A stretch of 64,000 bases of DNA from Xylaria sp. FL1777 (lineage: Eukaryota; Ascomycota; Sordariomycetes; Xylariales; Xylariaceae), in the NCBI GenBank assembly GCA_022578965.1, contig MU400629.1:1-64000 (forward strand), written 5' to 3'. Position 1 is the stretch's first letter. The number at the start of each line of letters is the position of its first letter. This document shows, piece by piece, positions 22,376 through 34,189 of the stretch. The position numbers were made by a program, and so were the translations under genes. The notes beneath the pieces were generated by a model. It made no database searches. It was not told the DNA's origin and was given only the letters and a program-made list of their open reading frames with translations.

Positions 22376-24906
22376 ATGTCCTACCATCCCTATGGCGGAG
22401 GTGAGTCCATCGTCGAGGGGCTGTGTTATTCCACCACAGAGACACAGACAGCATAGAGTCCCCCCAAGTTGAAGCCGAGAGAGAAGCGACGGTCACTAAC
22501 CTAGTCGTCTAGTGCCTGGCTTCGGCCCGCCGCCCACGTACGGCTCGTATCCCGGTGCCAATGGCCCGCCAGGCATGTCGTCTGCTCCTGGTCTTGGTCA
22601 GTGGCGCCTGCGAAATGCCCCCGTCCTCTGTTCACCGTCCCGCTGACCGGCGTTTGCAGGACCTCCACCAGGCATGTCTGCCCCGGGAATGGCGCCACCA
22701 CCTGGCGTTCAGCAGCCCAGCATCACTCAAGCTAATCGACCCAGCGGCATGCCATCCAACTTCCAGACCCCCCCGAACATGCCCAACATCAACTTCAATG
22801 CCCCCGTGATTCGCCTCGGAACTCTGTCGGGGAAGCCTTCTACGCCTGGCGCGCCGGGCCGTAAAGACAGTGACACGCCGTCGTCGGCAGGCCCACGGGT
22901 CGGTCTTGGGATGGATCGAAGCCTCGACCAGGCTCGCCAGGCCATGAGAGAGAACTTGCAGTCGCTGGTACCGCCAAGCAGAGAAGAGATCATCCGAACT
23001 ATATTTGTCAACGGCATTACGGATGGAGTCGGCGGCAACCCAGGCGTCGAACAGATTCTGGGGGCGGCAGGCAAGTTACGACGCTGGGACCGGACAGTAG
23101 ACTCCAGCGGTGCAGAGCTGGAGTTCGGCTTTGCTCAATTTGAAGATACCGAGTCCCTTTGGATCGCATCAGAGGTCTTCCGCGACGTCGAAATACCCAC
23201 GAAAAAGCAGACGCCTTCGGATACACCTGCAGTAGACGATGAAACCTACGACAAGTTTGAGAAGTCTCAACTTCAATTTCGATTTGACGAGAAATCGACT
23301 AAATTCTTAGATGATTATAAAGAGGGCAGAACAGACGAGGCGGGTTCGGAAGCTAGGCTTGAGACTGCAAAAGGTGCGTTGAAGCAGGTGATCAAGAACA
23401 TGTTTTACCCTCCAGTGCGATCTGGCGCCGACGCGGATGGCGACGTAACGATGGGAGAGACCTCCGCACAAAATGGAGACAATGTTGAAGTGGTTAATAT
23501 CCCTTTGGCGCAAGAAGACGAACTTGCCGACATCCCCGCTGAGATGAGAGAGACCGTGGCGGCAGAAATCGCTGCTTTCAGAGACCGAAGTATACAACGG
23601 GATATGGAACGTTTAAAGCGGGAAGAAGAACTTGAGGCTCTAGAGCGACAGCGAAACGGTGCTCCTAGGCATTCTAGATTGGCTTCACCGCCACCGTCCA
23701 ATACAAATAGTATCCCACTTGGACCACGAGGCGTACCCAATGCACCGTCTGGTCCCAAAGGGCTCAAGTCAGAGTTGGGCAAAGATTACAATCGGTCCGT
23801 CAGTTTTGTTAACGGCGGTGCTACTAATGGCGCCGCGACCTATAACAGAGATGCGGACGACGACTCAGCGAGTGATGATGAGCTGGAGCGACGCCGCGTC
23901 GCCAAACAGAAGTCGGAAGCCGAAAAGGCTTATCTAGATGCTGAACGACGTTGGCTCAACCGTGAAAAGTCACGGACGGCAGCTCTAGAGCGAGAGAAGG
24001 GCCGTGATGTCACAGACGAAGAAAATGCTGCTGCGAAACGGGAAGAGGCACTTCGTTGGCTGCAAAACTTCGACGATGATGCGGAAGCGGTACGGAAGAA
24101 AGAGGATTATTACAAAGATCGTAGTGCGTGGATGCGTGATCGTGCCGCAAAGCGAGGCAGAGAGGTGGCTGCGGACGAAGCTGATCGTCAAGCGGAAGAA
24201 CAAGACCGGGTCAAGGAAGAGGCAGAACGTGAACAGGCTCGCGGTATGGCTGATTCATTCCTAGAGAGGCAGGCGCAAGAGATGGAACAAAGACAGCCTA
24301 GTAGGACTGGTCTGGCGGCACCGCAGCCCTTCAAGTTGTCCCTTGGTGCCGCCGCGCAAAAGGCCCAGGCCCAGCGTGCTGCTCCGCAAAGGAAGACGAT
24401 TGCCGAGGTTGAAGGACTTCTCGAAGACGAAGACGAGGATGCAACTACGAGGCGGCAGCTCATCCCCATCAAGTTCGAGCCAACTACAGCGGCTGCCATG
24501 TCCGATGAGGAGCGTGACCAAGCCGTTCGTGCTCTGGCACAAGAGATCCCTAACGAAAAAGAAGGTCTCTGGGAATGGGACGTTAAGTGGGATTACTTGG
24601 ACGAGACTGTCATTCGCGAGAAACTTCGCCCTTTTGTGGAGAAGAAGCTGGTCGAGTATCTTGGTGTCCAAGAGCAACTGCTTATTGAGGTCGTAGAGGA
24701 GCATCTCCGGAAACACGGCAAGCCCGGCGAGCTAGTAGAGGAATTGGCAGAGGTATGATGCTACATAATTTTCTATCGATTTTCTTAATCCTCTTGCTAA
24801 CACTATATCACAGGCCTTGGACGATGAGGCTGAAGCCCTAGTCAAGAAACTTTGGCGAATGGTTATCTTCTTTACGGAGAGCGAGAAACGTGGACTCTCC
24901 GCGTAG
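22376..24906 (+). CDS. RBM25-like splicing factor (RRM and PWI)
   Basis: Four exons: 22376-22400, 22513-22596, 22660-24752 and 24814-24906, giving 764 residues. Introns are 112, 63 and 61 bases, with CACTAAC, GCTGAC and TGCTAAC branch sites. The N-terminal 80 residues are Pro/Gly/Met-rich. An RNA-recognition motif covers about residues 148-225 (RTIFVNGITDGV as RNP2 and LEFGFAQFED as RNP1). A long Glu/Arg-rich helical region follows (about 330-600). The last 100 residues form a PWI domain (EGLWEWDVKWDYLD...VIREKLRPFVEKKLVEYLG), completed by the last exon. This order is that of human RBM25 and relatives, which act with U1 snRNP in splice-site choice. Expected in the nucleus. Confidence 0.85.
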
Positions 24907-25687
24907 TGTACGAGTGAGCCACCGGGAAGGAGTCGAATTGTAAGAATAGCTATATGGGCCCTAATTAGGAGAGGAACGTGGTTCTCCTCGTCCTAATCAC
25001 GAAGACTTTTTTACCAGCGGCGAGATTCACTTTGCCCCAAAACAATGCAGTAGATTTCTTACTGCTGCAGTGAATGAAAGTAATGGGACTCGTTTACATA
25101 AAATGAACACCAACCATATATTAGATAGTAGCCAGACTTTTAATACGAGTGGGACCAGCCCTTCACCAGGAGGCTAGTCTTCAACGTTGGAAACAGACTT
25201 TAGACCTCTATTGGGCCATGTTGTAACCAAGCTTACAAGGGGTTAAAGCCTTATATGGGCGTTATATGGGCGTTATATCGCGATAATCTGGCTCGAATTA
25301 AATGATTTCCTCACCCGCAGTAGGTGGCCAGAAACGATCTCGAGATGTCTCACCTCTACAGTTAGGTTCACTATCACGACTCAATGGATAGCTACAGCAG
25401 CTCGGGGACTTAGAAAGGTTAAAAAAAATCCAAGGCCTCGATTACGGCTTTATACTTGTATGTCGTGAATTCGTGAAACCGTTCGGCTCAAGAGCCGAGG
25501 TAGACAGTCCTAAACAGCCCCACAGCATCCTTCATCCTGGTATTAACATATTACTGAACATAACACCATGACATCTTAGTATTTATGTTCTCTCATGCCC
25601 ATCGTGATGCATATCCACACTTCTCCTACAACCCCTCTTATATATATGTAAAGAAAAAGAGAGAAAAGAAAGGGAAAAAAAGAAAAC
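24907..25687. other. Intergenic
   Basis: Contains the 3' UTR stem-loop at 24964-24997, a GTTATATGGGC direct repeat near 25260-25278 and an A-rich purine leader just before the next gene. No gene. Confidence 0.5.
24964..24997 (+). repeat. Stem-loop after the RBM25-like stop codon
   Basis: ATTAGGAGAGGAAC (24964-24977) can pair with 24981-24997 around a GTG loop. All 14 bases pair if two single-base bulges are allowed on the right arm. It begins 58 bases after the stop codon, so it lies in the likely 3' UTR and could be a regulatory RNA structure. Confidence 0.6.
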
Positions 25688-26947
25688 ATGGCCGCTCCAT
25701 CTCATACCAATCTACCACCCACTCTCTCCTCGCCACCGCCTCCCGTGCCCGACGTCATCGTCTCCTTCCCTGCACAGCACATCCTCCTCGTCACCCTCAA
25801 CCGGCCCAAACAGCTCAACGCCATCCCGCGCCCCCAGCACTTCGCGCTCGAGAAGCTGTGGGCCTGGTACGACGACGAGCCGTCCCTCCGCTGCGCCGTT
25901 ATCACCGGCACCGGCCGCGCCTTCTGCGCCGGCCAGGACCTGAAGGAGTGGGATGCGAACAACAAGGCCGCCGCCGCGTCCGCGTCTACTCCCGAGACCC
26001 CGCCGCCGCCGCCGCGTGACGAGACCTCGGGGTTAGTACTCTCTCTCGCAATGCACTGACATGACATGACTTTGGTATCTGTTGTTTTTATACCATTTAC
26101 ATTTTATGTTTATGGCAGAGCTCGCTCGCTGACTTCTGCGTCTCCGGGAATAATAGCATCCGAATGCCGCTCGGAGGGTTCGCTGGCCTTAGTAATCGCG
26201 CGGGCAAGAAGCCTGTCCTCGCGGCTGTCAACGGCATCTGCTTTGGTGGCGGGATGGAGGCGGCCATCAACTGCGATAGTAAGTGATTCTCTCGAGTCCT
26301 TTTTTTTTTTTTTTTCCTTTCTTCTTTTTTTTTGGGGGGGGGGGGAGGTTATTCCATTACCTCCTGAGTTATAGAAAAAGAAGTTGTCCTTTCAGAGCAC
26401 AGTTATACTATCAAAGCTTCCATCCTCCTCTTCCGCAACGCCTTTGTAAACTTTCTTTCTTTCCCACCGGAAAAGAAAGACTATAACTAATGTTGTATGT
26501 GTCTGCACAGTGGTCATCGCGACAGAGAAGGCAACCTTCGGCCTGCCAGAGGTGACGATCGGCGTGATCGCGCTGGCGGGCGCGCTGCCGCGCCTCGTGC
26601 GCTCCGTGGGCCGCCAGCGCGCCTCCGAGATGGCGCTCGGCGGCAAGAGCTACTCGGCGGCGGAGATGCGCGACTGGGGCCTCGTCAACGAGGTCGTCAG
26701 GGACGGCGAGGACGTCGTCGCCGCCGCGCTGAAGTGGGCCGCGCGCATCGCAGCGAATAGCCCCGACGCCGTCATCGTCTCGCGCGAGGGGCTCAAGCTC
26801 GGCTGGGAGACTGTCGGCCCCCAGCAGGGCACCGATCTCCTTATGAAAGGATTGTATGCGAGGATTGAGAATGGTGAGAATTTCGTTGAGGGCGTTCGGA
26901 GCTTTAATGAGAGGAGGAAGCCCGCTTGGAAGGATAGTAAGTTGTAG
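25688..26947 (+). CDS. Peroxisomal enoyl-CoA hydratase/isomerase
   Basis: Three exons: 25688-26031, 26121-26278 and 26511-26947, giving 312 residues. The first acceptor could be two bases earlier if the donor shifts by four, with the same frame after it. This is a crotonase-fold enzyme that hydrates trans-2-enoyl-CoA in beta-oxidation. Oxyanion-hole elements are GRAFCAGQDL and ICFGGGMEAA. Both glutamates of true hydratases are present: Glu in GGGMEAAINCD and Glu in FGLPEVTIG. The protein ends in SKL, a canonical PTS1 signal, so it should be imported into peroxisomes. The Ala/Pro-rich linker near residue 100-115 is a surface insertion. The second intron is 232 bases, long for this window, and has long T and G runs (about 26301-26347). 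Confidence 0.87.
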
Positions 26948-28577
26948 AGGAGGATGGTGCGGGATGGCTAATGTCTTTGTCTGGTACCCTTTTTGCTAGG
27001 GATACTGGTGTCTAGGGCACTGAGGATTTCCATCTATTTGGTCTGCTATGAGGTGCAAGAAAACCTCTTCAGATGGGACGACACAGCCCTAGTATGATGG
27101 CCCTCTATCTTCACTTCGCAAAATTGATTGATGGTCCCGAGTACGCGCTTCTCGACGGGGAGTTCCACTTTAGGCTGATGCTGCTACACTCAAGACGATA
27201 AGAAACAAAGTCACACCGTAGATCAATTCAGATCTGGAGAGCAGAGACTGACTAAAACGCATTCAAAATTCAAAGAGATCTTAGGAGCATGGTATTAATA
27301 GCTAGGGTGCTTAGGTTTACCTCTTATATATATATATATAAAGACGAGAAGAATCAAAAAGAATACAGCCATGTATATAATAGGAAGAGGGAACAAACGG
27401 TAGTCATTGGCTGCTGCGACGAAACCGTCTTTTAGGTTACAGGGTGGTATTCTTGTGACCATATTTCACAAGAGGCAGCACTTACTCTTTCTATCAGGAA
27501 CAATTGGTTCTTTCGAAATCGGAGTTATCTCGTCCCATCAAGGCCATAAATCAGATTTCGCATGCAGCTGGTATTCTCCGATCGGTCTACCTCTCGACCG
27601 CTTAATCGCCTAGCAGGAAAGAAGTTGGAACAGTAACTATTTTGAGTAAATGTTATACATTGTGGCTAAGTAAGTAGTGTTGGCTCTAGCCGAGTGCTCT
27701 CGAACGAACAGTCCGGTCACCTCAATTCCCATAGTAGATCCAGCGCGGAACACAAGATCGCCTCAAAGCTCAATTCTCCCTTGTCTCTGACTGTAGTTAA
27801 CTTATAAGTACATATTCAACATAGATTACGAAGTCCGGGTCTCTAGGATGATCCCATAGCATATTTTTCCGCCTAGCAGTGTGTCTCATAACTTCAGTAT
27901 CTCATTTCCCCTCTCTCACCCCTTTTCAGTAGCAACACATGGCGGGATCAATCGATTAAACGTAGGTAGTTTAAATTTCTCACAACATATCACTGGGCAG
28001 TTATCATTATATAAGGATGTACAAGCAAGTGCAGGAGGACTGGCTTCCTTTGCTTTGAGGCCTCGGTAGTCGCCAATGGAGACGTCGTACCGAGTCTATG
28101 GTTTATGGGGGATAGCTGAAGCGTGTGGAGAGAAGGTTGGGGTAAAGCGGAGAAGCATCGCGGAGAAATTGGGTGTTGGGTTCCCCGTTTATAGAACTTC
28201 CATCAATCACGGTCAGGTTTACGTTGAAGAGGCCGATGATTTCGGCAGCCTAAGCTTGACTAGGTAAGAGGAAGCATCACCGAGCCCTTGCTTCAATTTA
28301 GCCATTTGCTAGGTTTAAGCTGCAATCTTGAGCCGCACTCGGGCTGATAGGTGGGAAGCGTTACAATATGGTGGGTTTCTTCGGGAATGCTTGGTTTCTC
28401 CCCTGCAGCATGGGACTCTGAGGCTTCTCTAACTAGGTAATTTTGAAATTTGGGGTTACCAAGTTGTCGCGTGGAGAAAAAGAATAAAGATGTCGACAGG
28501 GCTCCCCGATTGATGTCTTGGAGGGTTTCTAGGTTTCTGGATTTCACAAACACTCGTTGAGGGTTTACTTGGTCAAA
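26948..28577. other. Intergenic, 1.6 kb
   Basis: No supported gene. It contains an (AT)n run near 27326-27342 and, near the pectinase end, a GGCTAAA site on the minus strand at 28297-28303. A 63-codon frame at 28076 has no recognisable features. Confidence 0.5.
28297..28303 (-). promoter_or_regulatory. Candidate XlnR-type site (GGCTAAA)
   Basis: TTTAGCC on the plus strand reads GGCTAAA on the minus strand, the core bound by the fungal (hemi)cellulase regulator XlnR/Xyr1. It lies 275 bases before the pectinase start codon. A 7-base match is weak evidence alone. Confidence 0.3.
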
Positions 28578-30243
28578 ATGCGTCCTTCGAGTTTCTTTAC
28601 GCTACTCTCGGTTCTCGCCGGTGTGTTCGCCAGTCACGCCGAGCTGCCGGCCAACATGCCGCGAAGCATCGAAGAGTTTCGACAGAAGCATCCATACCAG
28701 GCCAAGGGGAAGTCCCACGATAGTCACCGACAAGTTGTCAAGATTCGGTCGTCGAGAAATGACACCGATGATGTCTCTGACGAGTTCAAGGCTGGCCTGA
28801 AAAAGGCAAACCACGGCGGAACCCTATATCTGCCGAAGAACGAGCTGTTCGTCATTGGAAAGCCCCTTGATCTAACTTTCCTCGATGACGTTCAAGTGCA
28901 TTGGGACGGCGAGGTCAAGTTTACCAACGACACCCCGTACTGGCAAGCCAATGCCTTCACACACCCTTTCCAAAACAGTATAATGTTCTGGAAATGGGGC
29001 GGCAAGGACATCAAGATCTATGGCGACGGTGTTCTCAACGGCAATGGCCAGCGCTGGTGGAATGAGTTCGCGGGCTTGGAAATTCTGGACCCAGACAACG
29101 ACTATCTTCGACCGATTCTATTCTACGCTGAGAACGCCACCAACATTGAGATAGAAGGCATCCACGAAAAGGACTCTCCCTGCTGGACGAACTTCATAGT
29201 AACGTCTAAGGGCATCTCGTTCTCCGACGTCGTAGTCACGGCCGAGTCCAACAATGCTTCATCGCTGCCTAAGAACACCGACTTCTTCGACTCGCTTAAC
29301 ATCGAAGACCTCACCGTCAAGCGAACTTGGGTTAATATTGGGGACGACTGCTTCTCCCCGAAGTCTAACGCCTCTAACGTCCATGTGGACACAATGTATT
29401 GTAACGGAACACATGGCCAGTCCATGGGCTCTCTCGGTCAATACGCGGGGGAGATGAGTTTCATCCAGGATGTTGTCATTGAGAATGTTTGGATGCTCAA
29501 TGGTCAACGTAAGTGATTCCTAAGAGCGCCGATTTCCCTTCTTTTGGCGAACTCTAACTAGCAGATCAACTTATTCGGCTTTTCTCCCTGTTTGTTCATT
29601 ACATCCACTACACTCCTTAGTGCTATATAGAGCGATCACTAACTCTTGTCTAATGTAGATGGCGCTAGACTCAAGACTTGGGCCGGCCCAGACGTAGGAT
29701 ATGGTTTCATCGTAGGTCTCCTTCCACTGCCTGAGTGTGACACGGCCATTGACGACGAGGCGCAGGACAACGTGACTTTCAGAAACTTTTACCAGGCGAA
29801 TAACGAGTACTCTGCCTTTATCGACTCGTGCTACTTCAACGTAAGATAGTAATTCCCCTCTCCTGCCGCCCACAGCTTAGTCGAGTTTTCATCAAGGCTA
29901 ACAGAGTCACCTCTAGATCGATGCCGAGACTTGTGCCGAGTATCCGTCGATGATGAACCTCACCAACATCAGCTTTGAGAACTTCTCGGGATACACGAGC
30001 GGGAAGTACGGTCTCGCCGTCGCCAGCCTAACCTGCTCGACGAACCCCAACGCGGTGTGCGAGAACATCACGTTCAAGAACTTCACCGTTGCATCCCCGT
30101 GCGAGGGCGACCCCATCATCATCTGCGACGGCGTCAAGGGCGACACCGGAATAGACTGCGTGAGCTCCAATAGCACTGAAGCTATCTCTGCGCTGTCGAA
30201 GACGTGCTCTGTTCCCTTGGCGACTGTGAGCCCGTCCTTCTGA
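28578..30243 (+). CDS. Secreted GH28 exo-polygalacturonase-like enzyme
   Basis: Three exons: 28578-29508, 29659-29840 and 29917-30243, giving 479 residues. Residues 1-21 are a signal peptide (MRPSSFFTLLSVLAGVFASHA). The GH28 signatures are all present: NTD at 233-235, GDD with Asp256-Asp257, the histidine of NGTHGQSMGSLGQ at 279, and RLKTW at 314-318. The THGQSMGSLGQY version and the acidic N-terminal part fit the exo-acting fungal branch. The enzyme would release galacturonate (or act on a rhamnogalacturonan end) from pectin outside the cell. Many N-x-S/T sites suggest N-glycosylation. The upstream in-frame TTG start at 28557 was rejected in favour of this ATG. Confidence 0.88.
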
Positions 30244-30545
30244 GGCACGGCGGCCCCTTTCTTGACCTCGTGTGTTGGGATACTGGTGGGCATGGCTGTA
30301 TGATGTTATGTTACTATTATATACTCAGAATCAAGAATTTTAATCCATTCATAGATGTCCGATTTTGACGGCCTCGAGACACGTAATAGCCTATTCCTGT
30401 GTATGAGTTCGATGATACCGTCCCTCGTCACGTCAATTCATCAAATAACCAAAGCCAACTTCGTCTCACCCGTGCTCTTCCCATGGAGAGAAAACATATG
30501 TATAATACGAATTAGGGGTAGGTAGAGCTGATGACTTCCAGCTAG
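30244..30545. other. Intergenic, convergent 3' ends
   Basis: Short spacer between the pectinase and the minus-strand GNAT-like gene. Nothing notable. Confidence 0.4.
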
Positions 30546-31499
30546 CTACCGAAGCGTGACGCAAACCTTGGTCAGCCGCTGCCTGACCGGCCGGTACGGG
30601 AAGCTCGGCCTCCCGCACTCGTCGGTCTCGACGAGCGCGAACGTGTCCACCTCGCCGGCGACGCACCCCTCGAACGGCACCGGCGGGTTCGCCCACACGG
30701 CCGTGACGGCGTCGTGGAAGCACTCGATCTGGATGCGCCGGAACCCCTGCGCCGCGGCGCGCCGCATCATCTCGTGCGCCAGCGCCTTCATGAACCCGCC
30801 GCCCGCGGCGTCCGCGCGCGTCGCCGTGCCCATGCGCTGCAGCACCTCGCCCGACGCCGTCGGCGGCGGCCACGTCCTCGGATCCCGGGCCCCGCGCTCC
30901 GCGAGCGCCGCGTGGAAGCTCGCCGACGCGGGCAGGCGCCCCATCACGGGCGCCACGCAGCGGTTGTCCATTGCGTCGAAGGCGTCGAAGGCGCATGCTA
31001 TGCTGACCAGCGGGGTGTCTATCTGTTGCAGGAGCTCGTCCTCGTCGACGCTCGGGTCGCCGAAGTCGAAGGATAAGGCCCCGCCTGAGGCGGCGGAGTC
31101 CGGGTTCTTGAATTCGTATTCCGTGTCGAAGACGCCTAGGGATAGACCGGAGGAGATCTGATGTCTTATTAAGTAATCGCTGGCCTGGTATAAGCCGTAG
31201 AATCTGGCCGTTTTGTCTAAGGGGTAGAGGCTACGCCATAGTGGTGAGCCGAATACCTTTTTGGTACCAGTTAGTCGGGATCTCTTGGTCTGCTAATCCT
31301 TCGGCTAGGCGAGGTAGAGATAGGAGATGACAGGAATATTTTTAACGGGAAGATGTTATTGATAGATAGATATTTATGAAGCTTGGTAATGAGGGAGTTT
31401 TCATACAAAGCTATGTGCGAAGAGGGCTTTTGCCCATTCTAGGTGTTCGGGTTCTAGGGTACGGATTTCATACCGTGACGAGAGCTTCGCATCACTCAT
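30546..31499 (-). CDS. GNAT-like (acyl-CoA N-acyltransferase) protein
   Basis: Two exons on the minus strand: 31499-31407 and 31256-30546, giving 267 residues. The 150-base intron (31257-31406) has a GTATGA donor, a perfect GACTAAC branch site and an AAG acceptor. The first exon (MSDAKLSSRYEIRTLEPEHL...) and the FGSPLW segment of the second exon match a common fungal family with an acyl-CoA N-acyltransferase fold. The C-terminal half carries TATRADAAGGGFMKAL, which fills the acetyl-CoA loop position, and IQIECFHDAVTAVWANPP, a family hallmark. Its substrate is unknown. It has no targeting signal. Third-position GC is high, like the enoyl-CoA hydratase gene. Confidence 0.75.
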
Positions 31500-34189
31500 C
31501 GTGGGAATCACCCTTTTCCTATTACAGTATCAGGCAACGAGAGGAGGTTTCGATGATCAGAACTGCGTAACGTCTCAAGAAAGTAAACGAAGCAATGTAT
31601 CATTGTTCAACTGTATTTACAATTGCTAAGGAGGTAAATAGAGAGAGAGCGCAGTTCTTCGCTATGGATCACAGCTAGAAGGTAATATCATCTAGTTATC
31701 TCCATGACTGAGCGAAGCTGTGGGCCAGATATTAAGTTAACACTCGGCATGAAGGAGGGTTACTATGCATCTTCAGCCCATCTAGATTCGACGGGGGCCC
31801 GCGAGCGAGCGAGCCGCGCACTAGATAAACGCACAGAGATCTAACCAACCTAGTCCAAGTAGTTGTTGGTTCAATAGATAGTCCAAAGCGTAATAATTCG
31901 CGAAAACAAGCTCAGCTGCAATTTCGCTGCTGTTTCGTTCCGCCAATCAAACCCGAGCATAAAGTAGCCTTCTTCGTGACGAGTGAAGCACGTCATGACT
32001 TCTTCATCGCTTCCCCCATGTCCGTGTTCGATACAATCCCGATGTTGCTGACAGCTGACCAAGACCCGCTGCGAGTATTTATCTTCTTAGACTGGGGTTT
32101 TCCCAGGGTATCCATGAATATGTCACACAATTGTGACCAGAGTAGCATTGCCGAGCTTGAGTAATATATTCTCTAGGTTCTTTATCAACGCATCTCCGGC
32201 CTTCCTAACTTGCGAATATAATGCCATAAGCTCCTTGCGCTTCACAGGGTATGTTAGCTTTTGGGTGGTATGGCGACCACCTCACATGTTTCGCAATAAG
32301 CCGCCTGGTTGTCGTTCGCGTCGGTCCGATGCCATCGGCGCTTGGCTGGACCGGCTCCCACATGCCGATCGCGTCGATCGCCATGTGTCGCTGGGAATGT
32401 ACCGGGCTGCAGGGTTAGGCCGGAGACAAGTGGTGTAGAATGACTAGTTTGCAGGCTTAGGCTCGACCGTAGCTCGTCGATCTTATTAATCCCGACTCTC
32501 TTCCTCATGACGATCTGGTAGGTAGTCCCGTACCGTCAGAGGAGCCACATTTCGGACTTGATGCCTGAGTCTGCTGGACTCACTTAAGACATCCCTACTT
32601 ATGACAGAGATGCTTTTGCTAGGGAAGTCTTCTTTCGTGATAAGTTTGCAGAGAAAATGTCCCGAATGACTAAGACTCTAGGTGGAATTGATTTGGGGGT
32701 TTCTAGAATCAAAAATTGAATGAGAAACCTTACCCCGCGGCATGACACTAAACGACTTGAGAGTATCATCGTTGCCATTACATCTATACTGTAAAAACCT
32801 CGCGCTGCGCTCTAAGGCCCTACGTTCAACACTTAGTGAAGGAGACGATTTAGTCTAAATCGGTAGTCGAAATAAGAGCCATCCCCGTCCAGCTTTTCTG
32901 GTATTTTAGTTGCGAAGAGTGATCGAATTTAGGAAGCCAACGATATGAACAACCAGCAGCTAGTGATTGCTAGAGCTGGCTGACTAGTGGCGCATCCACA
33001 TGTTGGACATGTGACTAGGACGGTAAATCAAATCAAGGATGAAGAGAGAAATGGCACGCTGCTAAAGGTCTGGAGTACCACCATGGACGGACAATAGTAA
33101 TGGGATGACCTATCGCGCAGACGAGCATTAATCTACCAAGCCCAGTTTCTAGATCATCAGCCTAGGGAATCTCGCATGAATTATCACTATACGTAAGGTG
33201 GCGTCAAAATATAGCGGTTTTGTCTTAATAATTGTCTGTGTAGTGACACTAGGGCTGGGAGTTGATATGTGCCTATATAGGTAGGGATTTGGGTGAAAGG
33301 TCTTACCTAGATTTATAGATTCAGGTATATGTTACGACTACAAGGACTAGCTTCAGATTGGTTCAATGACTGTACGGGTCACAACCCAGATAGAGAGCCT
33401 GTGAAATGAAGAGGTTGATTGTGCAATTGCCTGAGTCACGGAAAATATTTTGCATGTTGTTGGACAACCACTCAATTCATCTATCATGCAGCCTAGAAAA
33501 GGAGGAGCCCCAGGGCTGCCATTGATGGCTCGCTATGGAACAAGCCAACCGAGTCTCGCGCATATAATCATCCCCTCAACCTCGCACACGACCATCTTCT
33601 TTTCGTTCCCCCCTCTAGAGACCTTGTCCAACCAGTAACTTCCTAGACCAATGAGCCGTCCACTCACATTTATTTGCGCCGAGGCAAATCAACAATACCA
33701 ACCCGGCTCATCATTATGACTGGTGCGCAAAATGAGAGAGGTATTAACTTGGCGATGCTGGCCAAAAAACCCTGACCAGCACACGAGCATCAGACAATCC
33801 TGAAGTCACACGCCAACCATTGTTCAAACCACCATAAAAAAAGAAACGGTTAAAAAATCGTTTCATAGCTTGAAGCAACAAGTGCCAAACCGACTGTAGC
33901 AGTACCGAAAGACTCGGCGGCACCGTAGTTACAGCTGAACTAAAAATTATCAACAAGAAATCCCACAACTGAATCGTGAACAGTACTTCGCAATTAGTGA
34001 TTGCGATCAGTCCTGTCCAACATTCGAATATCAGGTTTTGGGAGCCATATAGGCTAAGTCGTGCCACGACCAAATGAACTAAAATGTAGCATGATACAAA
34101 AGTAAAGACGAAAGAAATTAAAAAGGTCGCAAGCGAGTGTCGAGAAGATCTAATTGTCGTTCCAAAATTCATCAAGTTATATCAGGATT
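31500..34189. other. Gene-poor 2.7-kb stretch
   Basis: No gene supported on either strand. Short open frames (for example 32133-32438 and 33744-34175) have no family features. No clear repeat either. Confidence 0.5.

Noticed and set aside
28076..28267. 63-codon frame before the pectinase
   Set aside because: No recognisable motif and no splice partners; likely chance.
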